Positions 35,504-47,363 are shown, numbered from the stretch's first letter. The stretch is DNA of 64,000 nt from Novosphingobium sp. Fuku2-ISO-50 (GCF_001519055.1 NZ_KQ954291.1:1-64000); one strand, 5' to 3'. The notes: generated by a model not told the origin, from the sequence alone. Translations and numbers: made by a program.

Positions 35504-36966
35504 GGGTTATCCAGCTTGATGATCGCTTCGTTGCTCTTGCGCTGGGTCGTGTGCAACTGGCGCGGCTGGGCAAAGCTGGCGATCACCGCCGGATCGCGGC
35601 CATAGAGATCGGGAAAGCTGCGCATCAGCCCGTTCACGTCGCGCGCGACGGTGAAATAGGTGACATAGACCGGAAACGGCTTGATCATCGGGACTTTGGT
35701 ATACTTGCCCGACAGATTGTATTCGATCGCGGTCTCGGGCGGCAGGTCGGCGCCGAGAATGGCCATCGTCATCGCCAGTTCGGTCGCGTGTTCGGCCCGG
35801 ATGCAGCCATGGCTCAGCGCGCGCGCGGGTAGCGCAAACAGCGCATGGTTGGGCGTATCGTGGATATAGATCGCATGTTCGTTGGGCATGTCGAGCTTGA
35901 CCCGGCCCAGGGAATTGTTCGCGCCGGGCTGCTGCACCACGGTGATCGTGCCATCGCCACCTTCCGTCGCGACATAGCCTTCGCGCTTGGCCTTGGCGGG
36001 GCTCGCGATCAGTTTCTTGCCCAGCCCTTCGCCGACGACGATCGACTGCGGCACGGTCCAGGTCGGATTGAACACCACATTCTTGACTTGCTCGGCGAGC
36101 TGCGGCGTCGCGGTCTTGCCCGGACGACCGACGATCGCGCGATAGCTGTGAATGATCTTGTTGTTCACCGTCAGCCGCAGCATCTGTTCGGGCACATTGA
36201 TCATCAGGTATTGCAGCCCGAGATCGCGGCCCAGCCAGCGCCAGCGATCCATGTTGGCGCGGATCATCGCGATCTGCCTGGGATCCTTGGCCTTGGCCAG
36301 CATATCCTTGAGCAAGGCAAAATCAGGGTGTGTCGGCTCCAGCGAAGCGAGCACCCCGGGAATGTCGTGCAGCTCGGTCGCTTCGGCCAGCAGTTGCGAA
36401 TTGGGATGCAGATCCTGATCGGGATCGACGGCAAACCACTGTTCGCGCGCGGGCATCGGCGTGCGTCCGTCGCGCAAGTCTTCGGCCAGCCAGATGAACA
36501 GGCGGCTGGCGAGCGTGTCGAGATCCCCGCTTTCGCCTTTGGCGATTTCGGCAGCCAGCGCGGCGGGCTGATAGTCGCGCGCAAACAGGCCCTCGGCGCC
36601 GATCCCCTTGATCGCGACAAGCAGCGCGCGCGCATCGGCCTGGGACCAATGCGCCACGGGCAGCGCTTCGGGCGCTTCGACTTCAAACGTGGTGCCGACC
36701 GGAGCGGCAGGCGCGGTAGCGGCGGGGGCAGCAGCGGGGAGCGGCGGCGTTGCCGGGCGCGACGCCTTGGGCGTGGCGGGCTTCGCCGTCTTTGCAGCAA
36801 CCGCCTTCGTCGCCCTGGCGGCGGGAAGTGCCTGCGAGGTCAGGTCGGTCGGGCCCGTTTGCGCCGGATTGGCAGCCAGCGGCGCGGTCAACGCGAACAG
36901 ACTGCCGCCAAGCAACAGGGTAAAGGAAGACAGGACAGAAGGGATGGTCCTGTGGCGTGCTTGCAT
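35497..36966 (-). CDS. YcbB-type L,D-transpeptidase, 489 aa
   Basis: A signal peptide (about 8-32) is followed by an Ala/Thr/Lys/Pro-rich linker, a peptidoglycan-binding-like region (about 130-240) and the YkuD catalytic domain. The active site is IYIHDTPNHALFALPARALS-HGCIR with the catalytic Cys in SHGCIR. This family forms 3-3 meso-DAP cross-links. The ATG at 36966 gives the signal; a frame running to 37095 is unlikely. It converges on the YkuD_2-type gene, so two unrelated L,D-transpeptidases face each other. Confidence 0.93.
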   Translation of the reverse strand: MQARHRTIPSVLSSFTLLLGGSLFALTAPLAANPAQTGPTDLTSQALPAARATKAVAAKTAKPATPKASRPATPPLPAAAPAATAPAAPVGTTFEVEAPEALPVAHWSQADARALLVAIKGIGAEGLFARDYQPAALAAEIAKGESGDLDTLASRLFIWLAEDLRDGRTPMPAREQWFAVDPDQDLHPNSQLLAEATELHDIPGVLASLEPTHPDFALLKDMLAKAKDPRQIAMIRANMDRWRWLGRDLGLQYLMINVPEQMLRLTVNNKIIHSYRAIVGRPGKTATPQLAEQVKNVVFNPTWTVPQSIVVGEGLGKKLIASPAKAKREGYVATEGGDGTITVVQQPGANNSLGRVKLDMPNEHAIYIHDTPNHALFALPARALSHGCIRAEHATELAMTMAILGADLPPETAIEYNLSGKYTKVPMIKPFPVYVTYFTVARDVNGLMRSFPDLYGRDPAVIASFAQPRQLHTTQRKSNEAIIKLDNPL

Positions 36967-37121
36967 GGTCGTTCCCTGCCGATGGGCAAAAGTTTGCGCG
37001 AGAGAGTTTACCGGGCAAAAGCCACGCGCACGCCATCGGGCGCAACCGCGCATGCCTTCGCCCCGCTGGTTCCCTGCCCCAGCCGGGTGCGCCAATCAAG
37101 CACGTTGGGGTAAAAGAAGTG

Positions 37122-38081
37122 ATGGGCCCGCTTTTGCCAGCGCCCGGCGTTGCCGCTATGGCCCCGTCCATGCGATCCCGTGCCACCCTGATCCCGATTT
37201 GCGTGACGCTGGCAGGGCTTGCCAGTTTCAGCGTGATGGACGGCGTGATGAAAGCCGCCTCGATCGCGGTGGGCGCCTATGCCGCGCTGTTCTGGCGCAA
37301 TGTCTTCGGGCTTGTGCTGATGACTCCGGTCTGGGTGACGGTGCGGCGGCGCATGGGCGGAGGATGGCTCCCGCGCGGGGACGTGCTGCGGCTGCATCTG
37401 CTCCGCTCGGCGCTGTCGGGGGTGATGGCCGGGCTGTTTTTCTGGGGCACGATCCATACCCCGCTCGCCGAAGCCATGGCGCTGTCGTTCATCGCGCCGC
37501 TGATTGCGCTGTTCCTCGCCGCGGCATTTTTGGGCGAGCGGATCGAACGGCGCGCCTTTGCCGGATCGGTCCTCGCGCTGGCCGGTGTCGGGGTGATCGC
37601 GGCGGGCAAGTTTGGCGGCCATTACGCCCCCGCCGCCATGCACGGCATGATCGCGATCCTCGTTTCAGCCGTGCTCTATGCGGCAAATCTGGTCGTGCAG
37701 CGCCGCCAGGCGCAGCTCGCCGGGCCCGACGAGATCGCCTTTTTCCAGAATTTGTTCATCAGCCTGCTGTTTGCGCCGGGGGCCTGGTGGCTGGCGGCCT
37801 TGCCGCATCCGGGGCAGGCGCTGTTGCTGGGGGCGGGCGCGGTGCTGGCGGTCGTGTCGCTGATGCTGATCGGTTGGGCCTATGCACGGGCAGAGGCGCA
37901 AGTGCTGGTGCCGCTCGAATATACCGCGTTCATCTGGGCGGCGCTGGTCGGCTGGTTGCTGTTCGGTGAAGCGGTGACGCTGCGCACGCTGGGCGGCGTC
38001 GCGCTGATCGTCGCCGGCTGCCTCATGGCGATTTCCACGCGCACGGTGCCGGTGGACAACGGCCAGCCCAATCCGGCATGA
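37122..38081 (+). CDS. DMT family transporter (EamA), 319 aa
   Basis: About ten membrane segments are visible, arranged as two EamA halves: the first begins SVMDGVMKAASI, the second HGMIAILVSAVLYAAN. A conserved FIAPLIALFLAAAFLGERI ends the first half, and LLFGEAVTLRTLGGVALIVAG the second. The substrate is not predictable. Starts at 37122, 37158 and 37170 are possible; 37122 has the best purine-rich upstream, 37158 is a close rival. The stop codon begins the 14 bp tandem repeat. Confidence 0.87.
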   Translation: MGPLLPAPGVAAMAPSMRSRATLIPICVTLAGLASFSVMDGVMKAASIAVGAYAALFWRNVFGLVLMTPVWVTVRRRMGGGWLPRGDVLRLHLLRSALSGVMAGLFFWGTIHTPLAEAMALSFIAPLIALFLAAAFLGERIERRAFAGSVLALAGVGVIAAGKFGGHYAPAAMHGMIAILVSAVLYAANLVVQRRQAQLAGPDEIAFFQNLFISLLFAPGAWWLAALPHPGQALLLGAGAVLAVVSLMLIGWAYARAEAQVLVPLEYTAFIWAALVGWLLFGEAVTLRTLGGVALIVAGCLMAISTRTVPVDNGQPNPA

Positions 38082-38127
38082 TCGGCCCTGTATTATCGGC
38101 CCGGTATTATCGGCCCGGTATTATCGG
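38081..38127. repeat. Tandem repeat, 3 x 14 bp plus a partial copy
   Basis: ATCGGCCC(T/G)GTATT occurs at 38081, 38095 and 38109, followed by ATCGG. The first base is the last of the DMT transporter stop codon. Confidence 0.9.
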
Positions 38128-38133
38128 TAGACG

Positions 38134-38292
38134 ATGATGATGACCTTTGACGACGACGACGCGATCGAGCGCACCGCGCGCGCGATGATCGACTGTTCCC
38201 TGCCCAAGGCGCAATGGACCCATGCCGCGCATTTTGCGGTCGCGCTGTGGATTTTGCGGCATCGGCCCGACCGGGTGCGCCTATCGCTTTGA
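38134..38292 (+). pseudogene. Truncated gene fragment, 52 codons
   Basis: The product (MMMTFDDDDAIERTARAMID, then SLPKAQWTHAAHFAVALWIL and RHRPDRVRLSL) matches the start of a conserved proteobacterial protein I remember as about 160 residues long, whose later part has a TDTGGYHETIT-like motif. Here it stops after the first helix pair. The next bases do not continue the family in any frame I checked. It is best read as a decayed remnant, but a short functional protein cannot be excluded. Confidence 0.5.
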
Positions 38293-38311
38293 TCTGCCAT
38301 TTCAAGTGTGA

Positions 38312-38563
38312 TCAGGTGCCGAGCAGGCGCTGAAGCTGTGCGACACCCGCCCCGGCAAACAAGGCAACGACGAGCGCCATCAAAAACAGCGCCAGCGTGC
38401 GATCGATCAGCGCAGCCGACTCACCTGGCGCGGTGCGACAGGCGGCAGTAGAAAGTTGCTGTGTGCGCACGACGATCTTTGCAGGCGCTTTGGGCATGGC
38501 GGGCGTCTCTGATCCGTTGTCCGGTGGAGGAGCCACCGATCGTCCCGACAATAGGCCCGTCAT
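38312..38563 (-). CDS. Small membrane protein of unknown function, 83 aa
   Basis: A short N-terminal region rich in Pro and Ser is followed by a single C-terminal membrane segment (about 55-75, LALFLMALVVALFAGAGVAQ). Starts at 38698, 38563 and 38497 are all in frame; 38563 gives the most balanced protein but its ribosome site is weak. No family recognised. Tail-anchored small proteins of this kind often associate with membrane complexes. Confidence 0.4.
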   Translation of the reverse strand: MTGLLSGRSVAPPPDNGSETPAMPKAPAKIVVRTQQLSTAACRTAPGESAALIDRTLALFLMALVVALFAGAGVAQLQRLLGT

Positions 38564-38717
38564 GTTGCGCAGGATGCTAAAGAGAACGATCGGGTCACAC
38601 CTTAGCAATTTCCCCCAGATTCTTCCAATTAATGCAAATGCGTCGCAATAGTTGCCCCACCCGAAGCCCAATCGAGACAATCGCGCCGAAAGCGGCAATT
38701 TTAGCGCTTCGGCGGCC

Positions 38718-38735
38718 TTGACGCAGCCCCGTCAA
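38718..38735. promoter_or_regulatory. 6 bp inverted repeat upstream of acnA
   Basis: TTGACG-CAGCCC-CGTCAA is a perfect 6 bp palindrome with a 6 bp spacer, about 135 bp upstream of acnA. It might be a regulator site or part of a promoter. Chance is possible at this length. Confidence 0.25.
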
Positions 38736-38868
38736 ACGCGCATCGCGCGAACCGCTTCGCAAGGCATGTCCTGTCTCGCGCTCCGGCTCGCCCCCCTTTT
38801 TTGGGCGATCCGGTTCCCCGGGCGACGCGACAGGGATGCTGGCAACTACATAGGGAATCCGCATCGCC

Positions 38869-41541
<2,673 letters not shown>

Positions 41542-41567
41542 TCCAGGCCATCACTTGCTGAAAAAGG

Positions 41568-41599
41568 GGGGCGGCGCCGCAGGGTGCCGCCCCTTTTTT
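41568..41599 (+). terminator. Terminator of acnA
   Basis: GGGGCGGC (41568-41575) pairs with GCCGCCCC (41586-41593) across a 10 nt loop and is followed by six T. The flanking A-run and T-run also pair, so it may act in both directions. Confidence 0.9.
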
Positions 41600-41782
41600 C
41601 GTGGCACCGGGTCCCCATCGTGACCCGCCCACATCCGCTCAGCAAGGATGAGCGAGACTTGTGCCATGAGGATAGTTCGAACCACCGCACCAGATTCCGC
41701 AGCCGCTCCAGTGAAGGGACGTGTTGGCAAAGTCTGCTCCCCGCCCAATTTCAGACATTCCCGCAATCAATCCAAAAGCAAA

Positions 41783-41818
41783 AAAGGGCGCCCCTCTCGC
41801 GTTGGAGGGGCGCCCTTT
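41783..41818 (-). terminator. Terminator of the PEP-CTERM gene
   Basis: A perfect 14 bp stem, AAAGGGCGCCCCTC (41783-41796) with GAGGGGCGCCCTTT (41805-41818), has an 8 nt loop. On the minus strand it is followed by a T-run (A-run at 41781-41785). Confidence 0.9.
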
Positions 41819-41857
41819 CTTCCGAACGGCCCGCTGGAGACGGGCGTAAACCGGGTT

Positions 41858-42730
41858 TCAAGCCTTGGCCGGCTGCTTGCGGCGTTGACGGGCGACGAGC
41901 GCTGCGGCGCCGACGCCGAACAGGATGACCATCGAGGGCTCGGGCACGTCGGTGTGGCCGTTGCTGCTCGTGCTGGTGGTCGATCCGTTCGACGACGAGC
42001 TGGTGCTGGTCGATGAGGAGCCCGAGGTCGAGGAAGATGTCGACGAAGAGGTTGAGGACGACGTCGACGAACTGGTGCTGCTGCTGGTCGACGACGTGCT
42101 GGTGACATTGCCCGAACTGGTCGAGACGTTGCCTGATGACGACGTGGTCGAACTGACATTCCCCGACGAGGATGTCGAAGTGGACCCGCCGGACGTCGAG
42201 CTGGAGGTGGATCCCCCCGAAGTCGAGCTGGAGGTGGACCCGCCTGAGGTCGAGGTCGATCCCCCCGAAGACGAGGTGGAGCCGCCCGAGGTCGATGTAG
42301 ACCCCGTCGTGGTCGACGAGACGACGATGTTTCCGCCGCCGCCGCTGCTGCCGCCAAAGAAACCGCCGAAGAAGCCACCGCCAAAACCGCCGCTGCTGCC
42401 ACCTTCGATCACCACCGGGCCACCGCCGCCGCCACCTGCCGCCTGCGGCGGCATCGGGGGCATATAGGGCACAGGAACCATGGCTATCTGCTGTGGCGGG
42501 GCGCACGAACGGGTGATCGTGGTGCGCACCACCCGGCGCGCGTGATGGACGACATGCGGTGCGGCGCGGCGCGCGATATGCACCGGCTTGGCCCGTTTGA
42601 TCTTGATCGGCTTTACATGATGGAGTTCAGCCGCCGAGGGCGCTTCCGAAACATGCACAGCTCCGCCGCCGATCATAGCGCCGCCAGCCGCGCAGGCCGC
42701 CAGTTTTGCCAATGCCATCCGAACCGACAT
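41858..42730 (-). CDS. PEP-CTERM surface protein with Ser/Thr-rich region, 290 aa
   Basis: The C-terminus has the sorting signal: VPEPSMVILFGVGAAALVAR followed by the basic RQRRKQPAKA. This predicts processing by an exosortase and export of the protein to the envelope. An N-terminal hydrophobic segment (AAGGAMIGGGAVHV) is the signal. The middle has a Pro- and Gly-rich part and then about 120 residues that are almost only Ser, Thr, Gly and Asn (SSTSSSTSSSTSSSTSSSTS near its centre). The ATG at 42730 has AAGG upstream. No exosortase is in the window. Confidence 0.85.
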   Translation of the reverse strand: MSVRMALAKLAACAAGGAMIGGGAVHVSEAPSAAELHHVKPIKIKRAKPVHIARRAAPHVVHHARRVVRTTITRSCAPPQQIAMVPVPYMPPMPPQAAGGGGGGPVVIEGGSSGGFGGGFFGGFFGGSSGGGGNIVVSSTTTGSTSTSGGSTSSSGGSTSTSGGSTSSSTSGGSTSSSTSGGSTSTSSSGNVSSTTSSSGNVSTSSGNVTSTSSTSSSTSSSTSSSTSSSTSSSTSGSSSTSTSSSSNGSTTSTSSNGHTDVPEPSMVILFGVGAAALVARQRRKQPAKA

Positions 42731-42946
42731 GATAGTCGCCTTTGTCCTCATCGTCCGCAAAGTACCGGCACTTCGAATCCGGCCTGATCGCGTATGGGAC
42801 GCATGTCCCGCACTCAACAAACGCAGATAGCACGCCCAAGAGCAACGGGATTAACCACTTTTGGAACGCGTCCGGGCGTTCATATCGGGATCGCGTCGCC
42901 GATCGGTTAACTCTGTGCCAGTTCGGGACCGATTCTGCGCGTCCGG

Positions 42947-43984
42947 TTACTGCCCCCCGCTCTGGCTGTCCGAATCGAACAGGCCGCCCGGTGCCGGCAT
43001 GGCCATGCCCAGATGTTGCCAGGCGCGATCGTTGAGGCAACGGCCGCGTGCGGTGCGCGCCACCATGCCGAGCTGAATCAGATAGGGCTCGATCACTTCC
43101 TCGATCGTGTCGCGCGGCTCCGACAGGCCCGCCGCGAGCGTTTCCACGCCGACCGGTCCGCCCTTGTATATCTCGGCAATCATCAGGAGATAGCGCCGGT
43201 CCTGCAAATCGAGCCCGAGCGAATCGACTTCGAGCCGGGTCAGCGCCGAATCGGCCAAGGCGCGGCTGATCACCGCATCACCGGCGACTTGCGCAAAATC
43301 GCGGACCCGGCGCAACAGCCGCCCCGCCACGCGCGGTGTGCCGCGTGCGCGCCGGGCGATTTCGCGCGCGCCTTCGGGATCGATGCCGATACCCATCAGG
43401 CTTGCCCCGCGCGCCACCACGCGTTCCAGCTCAGCCACGGAGTAGAATTGCAGCCGCACCGGAATGCCGAAGCGATCGCGCAAGGGCGTCTGCAGCAGCC
43501 CCTGCCGCGTCGTCGCGCCGATCAGCGTAAACGGCGGCAGATCAATCCTGACCGAGCGCGCCGAAGGCCCTTCGCCGATGATCAGGTCGAGCGCGCGGTC
43601 TTCCATCGCGGGATAGAGCACTTCTTCGACTTGCGGATTGAGCCGGTGAATTTCGTCGATGAACAGGACATCGCCCGATTCGAGATTGGTCAGCAACGCC
43701 GCGAGATCGCCCGCCTTGGCAATCACCGGGCCCGAAGTGGCGCGGAAATTGACCCCCAGTTCGCGCGCGATGATCTGCGCCAGCGTGGTCTTGCCAAGGC
43801 CGGGGGGGCCAAAGAACAGGACATGGTCCATCGCCTCGCGCCGGGCCTTGGCGCTGGAGATGAAGACCTTGAGGTTTTCCCGCGCGGATTCCTGCCCGAC
43901 GAATTCGGCCAGAGTCTTGGGCCGCATCGCCGCATCGGCGTCTTCGATCTGGGCCTGCGCGGACAGGAGAGGGTTGTCGGTCAT
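42947..43984 (-). CDS. ruvB: Holliday junction branch-migration ATPase RuvB, 345 aa
   Basis: This AAA+ motor drives branch migration with RuvA. Walker A is [17 protein letters not shown] (about residue 60), Walker B is [16 protein letters not shown], and sensor motifs [10 protein letters not shown] and the C-terminal winged helix are in place. The start overlaps the ruvA stop as ATGA. Length is normal. Confidence 0.97.
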   Translation of the reverse strand: MTDNPLLSAQAQIEDADAAMRPKTLAEFVGQESARENLKVFISSAKARREAMDHVLFFGPPGLGKTTLAQIIARELGVNFRATSGPVIAKAGDLAALLTNLESGDVLFIDEIHRLNPQVEEVLYPAMEDRALDLIIGEGPSARSVRIDLPPFTLIGATTRQGLLQTPLRDRFGIPVRLQFYSVAELERVVARGASLMGIGIDPEGAREIARRARGTPRVAGRLLRRVRDFAQVAGDAVISRALADSALTRLEVDSLGLDLQDRRYLLMIAEIYKGGPVGVETLAAGLSEPRDTIEEVIEPYLIQLGMVARTARGRCLNDRAWQHLGMAMPAPGGLFDSDSQSGGQ

Positions 43985-44595
43985 GCCGTCGCCCGCTTCA
44001 GCGCGACGCGCATCACATCACCCAGCGCGGCATCTTCGCCCAGATCCTCGATCGCGCCCGCCACGGCCGTTGCCGCGACCGCCGGCTTGAAGCCAAGGTT
44101 CTGCAAAGCCGAGATGGCGTCGGCGCTGACCGAGCCGGGAGGAATGGCCGCGTTCTCTGCCGTGATCCCCGCGCCACCACTCAGCCCGGCCAGCCCGCCC
44201 GCCTTGTCCTTCAATTCGTTGACGATGCGGCTGGCCAGTTTCGGGCCGACCCCGTTGGCGCGGGCGATCATCGCCGCATCGCCGCCTGCACAGGCGCGCT
44301 GCAATTCATCGACCGTCAGCGCCGACAGGATCGCCAGCGCGACTTTCGAACCGACCCCCTGCACCACGGTCAGCAGGCGAAACCACGCGCGCTCGCCCGA
44401 GCTGGCAAAGCCGATCAGCCGCATGTCGCTTTCGCTGACCTGCAATTCGGTGTGAAGCACGGCGCGGTCGCCGCGATTGCCCAGCTGCGCCAGCGTGCGC
44501 GCCGAGGCATGGACGAGATAACCGACGCCGCCAACGTCGATCACGGCCCAGTCGGGCCCGCTGTCATCAAGGATGCCGGTCAGCTTTGCGATCAT
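43981..44595 (-). CDS. ruvA: Holliday junction-binding protein RuvA, 204 aa
   Basis: The N-terminal OB fold begins [20 protein letters not shown], two HhH motifs follow ([19 protein letters not shown] and [19 protein letters not shown]), and the C-terminal domain that contacts RuvB is present. The start at 44595 is separated from the next gene upstream by about 66 bp. It forms an operon with ruvB through a four-base overlap. Confidence 0.96.
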   Translation of the reverse strand: MIAKLTGILDDSGPDWAVIDVGGVGYLVHASARTLAQLGNRGDRAVLHTELQVSESDMRLIGFASSGERAWFRLLTVVQGVGSKVALAILSALTVDELQRACAGGDAAMIARANGVGPKLASRIVNELKDKAGGLAGLSGGAGITAENAAIPPGSVSADAISALQNLGFKPAVAATAVAGAIEDLGEDAALGDVMRVALKRATA

Positions 44596-44648
44596 GGTTT
44601 GTTCTCTAAGCGAGAACGCAGACCGATGCCACCCTGTTTGGCATGTGA

Positions 44649-44664
44649 TGTTCCACGTGGATCA
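44649..44664. promoter_or_regulatory. parS-like centromere site
   Basis: TGTTCCACGTGGATCA differs from the perfect palindrome TGTTCCACGTGGAACA, a known ParB-binding form, at one base. It lies between ruvA and DUF4337 and overlaps the DUF4337 stop. parB-parA are about 18 kb away, within the usual distance. GTTCCACGTG recurs at 45052-45061 but with a poor right half. Confidence 0.6.
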
Positions 44665-45216
44665 CCCGAGCAGCGTGCTCAATATGCCCGGATGGAACGA
44701 TCCGCCCAGAAAACCGTTCAGCCCCATGAAGACCCCGAACGCGCCAAAGCCCCACGCGACCCACAACAGCGCGACCGTTTCCATCAAGGCCGCGACGGCT
44801 GCCAGCGAAATCGCGGTCGAAATCGCCGCGTCCGCCGCATCGAACTGATCATGATGAAACCGCAAGGCGTCGTATGCCGTCTCGTGCTCGTGCGCCTGGT
44901 CCGACAGTGTGGGCGATTGCGCCTTGTACTTGGCGATGTCGCCATCGAGCTTGGCCAGTTCGGCATCGGCCTTGCCCGGCACGGCCAGCACCTTCAGTTG
45001 CACGCGCGCGTTTTCCGCAAGGTGCTGTTTGGTCTTGTTGGCCTGATATTCGTTCCACGTGTCGATGGCGTGCGCCTCATTGCGCTCCATCCCCTGAACG
45101 GTGTTTTCGTCCTTGATGTGGCAAAGCGCGACAAACACCGACAACGCAACCACCGTGATCGCAATGCGGCGGGTGAGCGACTTGTCCTTGGCTTCGGCGG
45201 TAACTTCGAGTTCCAT
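44662..45216 (-). CDS. DUF4337 membrane protein, 184 aa
   Basis: AGGAG 9 nt upstream supports the ATG at 45216. The protein has an N-terminal membrane segment (about 16-33, ITVVALSVFVALCH), a long soluble coiled region (about 40-130, rich in Lys, Glu, Asp and Ala) and a C-terminal membrane pair (about 133-180, ISLAAVAALMETVALLWVAW). This fits DUF4337, a family of unknown function. It sits between ruvC and ruvA, interrupting what is usually a ruvCAB run. Confidence 0.8.
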   Translation of the reverse strand: MELEVTAEAKDKSLTRRIAITVVALSVFVALCHIKDENTVQGMERNEAHAIDTWNEYQANKTKQHLAENARVQLKVLAVPGKADAELAKLDGDIAKYKAQSPTLSDQAHEHETAYDALRFHHDQFDAADAAISTAISLAAVAALMETVALLWVAWGFGAFGVFMGLNGFLGGSFHPGILSTLLG

Positions 45217-45247
45217 GGACGGGTACTCCTGGTTCAGCGATACCTGA

Positions 45248-45724
45248 CTATCTGTGGCTACCAAGCATATTGGCATGGGTGATGGCAACGGCCAGCGCGT
45301 CGGCGGCATCTTCACCGGCCAGCCTGACGCCGGGCAGCAGGACTTTGAGCATGGCCTGAACCTGGGCCTTGGCCGCACCGCCGGTGCCGACGAGCGCCTT
45401 CTTGATCACTTTTGACGGATATTCGGCGACCGGCATGCCCGCGCGGGCCAGCGCGACCATGGCGACGCCGCGCGCCTGGCCCAGCTTGAGCGTAGACTGC
45501 GGATTGACGTTGACGAACACTTCCTCGACCGCGCCCGAATCGGGCTGGTGATTGAGGATGACATCGGTCAGCACCGCGTCAAGCTCGACCAGCCGTTCGG
45601 CCATCGACAGCGTCGTGTCGGTACGGATCTGGCCATTGGCGACATGGCTGAGGCGGCTGCCCGCTTTGGCGACCACGCCCCAGCCTGTGCATGTCAGCCC
45701 GGGATCGATACCGATGATGATCAT
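45248..45724 (-). CDS. ruvC: Holliday junction resolvase RuvC, 158 aa
   Basis: The nuclease cuts Holliday junctions symmetrically. It opens with [20 protein letters not shown] including catalytic Asp7, carries the second acidic residue in [20 protein letters not shown], and ends with the Asp-containing [16 protein letters not shown]. All four acidic residues appear present. It lies 12 nt after yebC and 31 nt before DUF4337 on the same strand. Confidence 0.96.
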   Translation of the reverse strand: MIIIGIDPGLTCTGWGVVAKAGSRLSHVANGQIRTDTTLSMAERLVELDAVLTDVILNHQPDSGAVEEVFVNVNPQSTLKLGQARGVAMVALARAGMPVAEYPSKVIKKALVGTGGAAKAQVQAMLKVLLPGVRLAGEDAADALAVAITHANMLGSHR

Positions 45725-45736
45725 GGGCTGCGGGGA

Positions 45737-46480
45737 TTAACCCAGCTTCTCCATGACTTCATCCGGGATTTCGTAATTGCCCCACACGGCCTGCACGTCG
45801 TCATCGTCGTCTAGCACGTCGATCAGCTTGAGCAAGGTGGTGGCGGTATCGGCATCGACGACGGCCTTGAGCGAAGGGCGCCAGGCCAGCTTTACGCCTT
45901 CGGCTTCGCCCAAGGCCTTTTCCAGTTCGCGCGCGACCGGGTGCAGGTTTTCCACCGAGACCCAGATCTGGTGCGAATCCTCGTCGCTTTCGACATCTTC
46001 GGCGCCGGCTTCGATCGCGGCTTCGAGAACTTTTTCCTCGTCGCCGACTTTGCCGGGATATTCGATCAGGCCAAGCCGTTCAAAGCCGTGGCTGACCGCG
46101 CCCGACGCGCCGAGATTGCCGCCGTTCTTGGCAAAGGCGGTGCGCACATTGGTTGCGGTGCGGTTGCGATTGTCGGTCAGCGCCTCGACGATCAGCGCGA
46201 CGCCGCCCGGGCCATAGCCTTCGTAGCGTACTTCTTCATAGTTATCGCCGTCGCCCTTCGACGCCTTGTCGATCGCGCGCTGGATATTGTCCTTGGGCAT
46301 CGACTGCGCCTTGGCGGCATTGATCGCGGCGCGCAGACGCGGGTTCATGTCCGGATCGGGCATGCCCATCTTCGCCGCAACGGTGATTTCGCGCGACAGC
46401 TTGGAAAACATCGCCGAGCGCTTTTTGTCCTGCGCGCCCTTGCGGTGCATGATGTTCTTGAATTTGGAATGGCCTGCCAT
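45737..46480 (-). CDS. YebC/PmpR-type protein, 247 aa
   Basis: The family is a ribosome-associated or transcription-related factor found in nearly all bacteria; YebC-type members are proposed to help translation of proline-rich stretches. It has the N-terminal [20 protein letters not shown], then [19 protein letters not shown] and the [18 protein letters not shown] segment. Length is standard. It heads the minus-strand run with ruvC. Confidence 0.93.
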   Translation of the reverse strand: MAGHSKFKNIMHRKGAQDKKRSAMFSKLSREITVAAKMGMPDPDMNPRLRAAINAAKAQSMPKDNIQRAIDKASKGDGDNYEEVRYEGYGPGGVALIVEALTDNRNRTATNVRTAFAKNGGNLGASGAVSHGFERLGLIEYPGKVGDEEKVLEAAIEAGAEDVESDEDSHQIWVSVENLHPVARELEKALGEAEGVKLAWRPSLKAVVDADTATTLLKLIDVLDDDDDVQAVWGNYEIPDEVMEKLG

Positions 46481-46621
46481 GGTCGTGCTTCTTGCCGGAT
46501 GTTCGCCTGATATTCCGCCTTGCAGGCGGGATTTCCCGGCGCCCTAGCCGTTTGTGCGGCTTTCGGCAATCTCCGGCGCGGCAAACCCGGTCTTAACCCG
46601 GCAAGTGGCATGATCGCAGGC

Positions 46622-47308
46622 ATGATCCGCACCGTTTTCACCGATTTCCGCACGTATCTCGCTGCCCCGCGCCTGATTGCGCCTGCGCCCTTGCATGACG
46701 GCCGGATGCGATGGGCGATCATGGTCGGCACTTACCTTGCCGGCCTCGTCGTGCTGGGCGTGATGCTGCTTGGCTGGCAACGCGCATTGCATCTGCCCGC
46801 ACCCGAGGCGTTTCGCGGCTTTTCCGCGCAGATGCTGGCGGCGGCGGTGGTGCTGGCCGCACCGATTGGCGAGGAAGTGGCGTTTCGCGGCTGGCTGACC
46901 GGACGGCCGCGCGCGCTGTGGCTTTTGGCAATGGCGCTGGTCGGCGGCGCACTGCTCGGCGCGGTGTCGGCGCACTGGCACGATCAGGCCGCCGCGCTCG
47001 GCTTTGTCAGCACGGTGCTCGCCGCGCTGATCGGCTGGCTGGCGCTGCGACGACGGGCCGGGCCGCCGCGCTGGTTTACGCGCCACTTCGGGCTGTGGTT
47101 CTATCTGTCGGTCGCGGTATTCGGCCTGTCGCATCTTGCCAATTACCCGCGCCTGTCATGGGCGCTCGTGCCGATGGTCCTGCCGCAAATCTGGGCAGGC
47201 CTCGTCTTTGGCTACCTGCGCATGCGCCACGGCCTGATCGCCTCGATCCTTGCGCATGCGACCGGCAATGCGGTCGCCCTGGCCTTCGCCTTGCTGTCCG
47301 CTCATTAG
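46622..47308 (+). CDS. CPBP-family intramembrane metalloprotease, 228 aa
   Basis: About six membrane segments are seen. The family motifs are EEVAFRGWL (motif 1, Glu-Glu-x-x-x-Arg), FGLSHLAN (motif 2 His) and ASILAHATGNAVAL (motif 3 His/Asn), so the site looks intact. These proteases resemble Rce1, and some serve in bacteriocin immunity or envelope processing. Starts at 46610 and 46622 are possible. It is divergent from yebC and lies upstream of rpoZ. Confidence 0.88.
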   Translation: MIRTVFTDFRTYLAAPRLIAPAPLHDGRMRWAIMVGTYLAGLVVLGVMLLGWQRALHLPAPEAFRGFSAQMLAAAVVLAAPIGEEVAFRGWLTGRPRALWLLAMALVGGALLGAVSAHWHDQAAALGFVSTVLAALIGWLALRRRAGPPRWFTRHFGLWFYLSVAVFGLSHLANYPRLSWALVPMVLPQIWAGLVFGYLRMRHGLIASILAHATGNAVALAFALLSAH

Positions 47309-47334
47309 GACAAAGACGCATAAGCGGGTAAATC

Positions 47335-47363
47335 TTGACTCTCGCCGCGCACGCGCCTAGTTG
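47335..47363 (+). promoter_or_regulatory. Promoter of rpoZ
   Basis: TTGACT (47335-47340) and TAGTTG (47358-47363) with 17 bp spacing resemble a sigma-70 promoter. It lies about 47 bp before the rpoZ start. Confidence 0.55.

Noticed and set aside
41925..42467. Acidic plus-strand frame of 180 codons (runs of Val, Asp, Glu and Pro)
   Set aside because: It is the reverse complement of the Ser/Thr/Gly tract of the PEP-CTERM gene.
45052..45061. Second possible parS (GTTCCACGTG) inside DUF4337
   Set aside because: Only the left half matches the consensus; the right half reads TCGATG.
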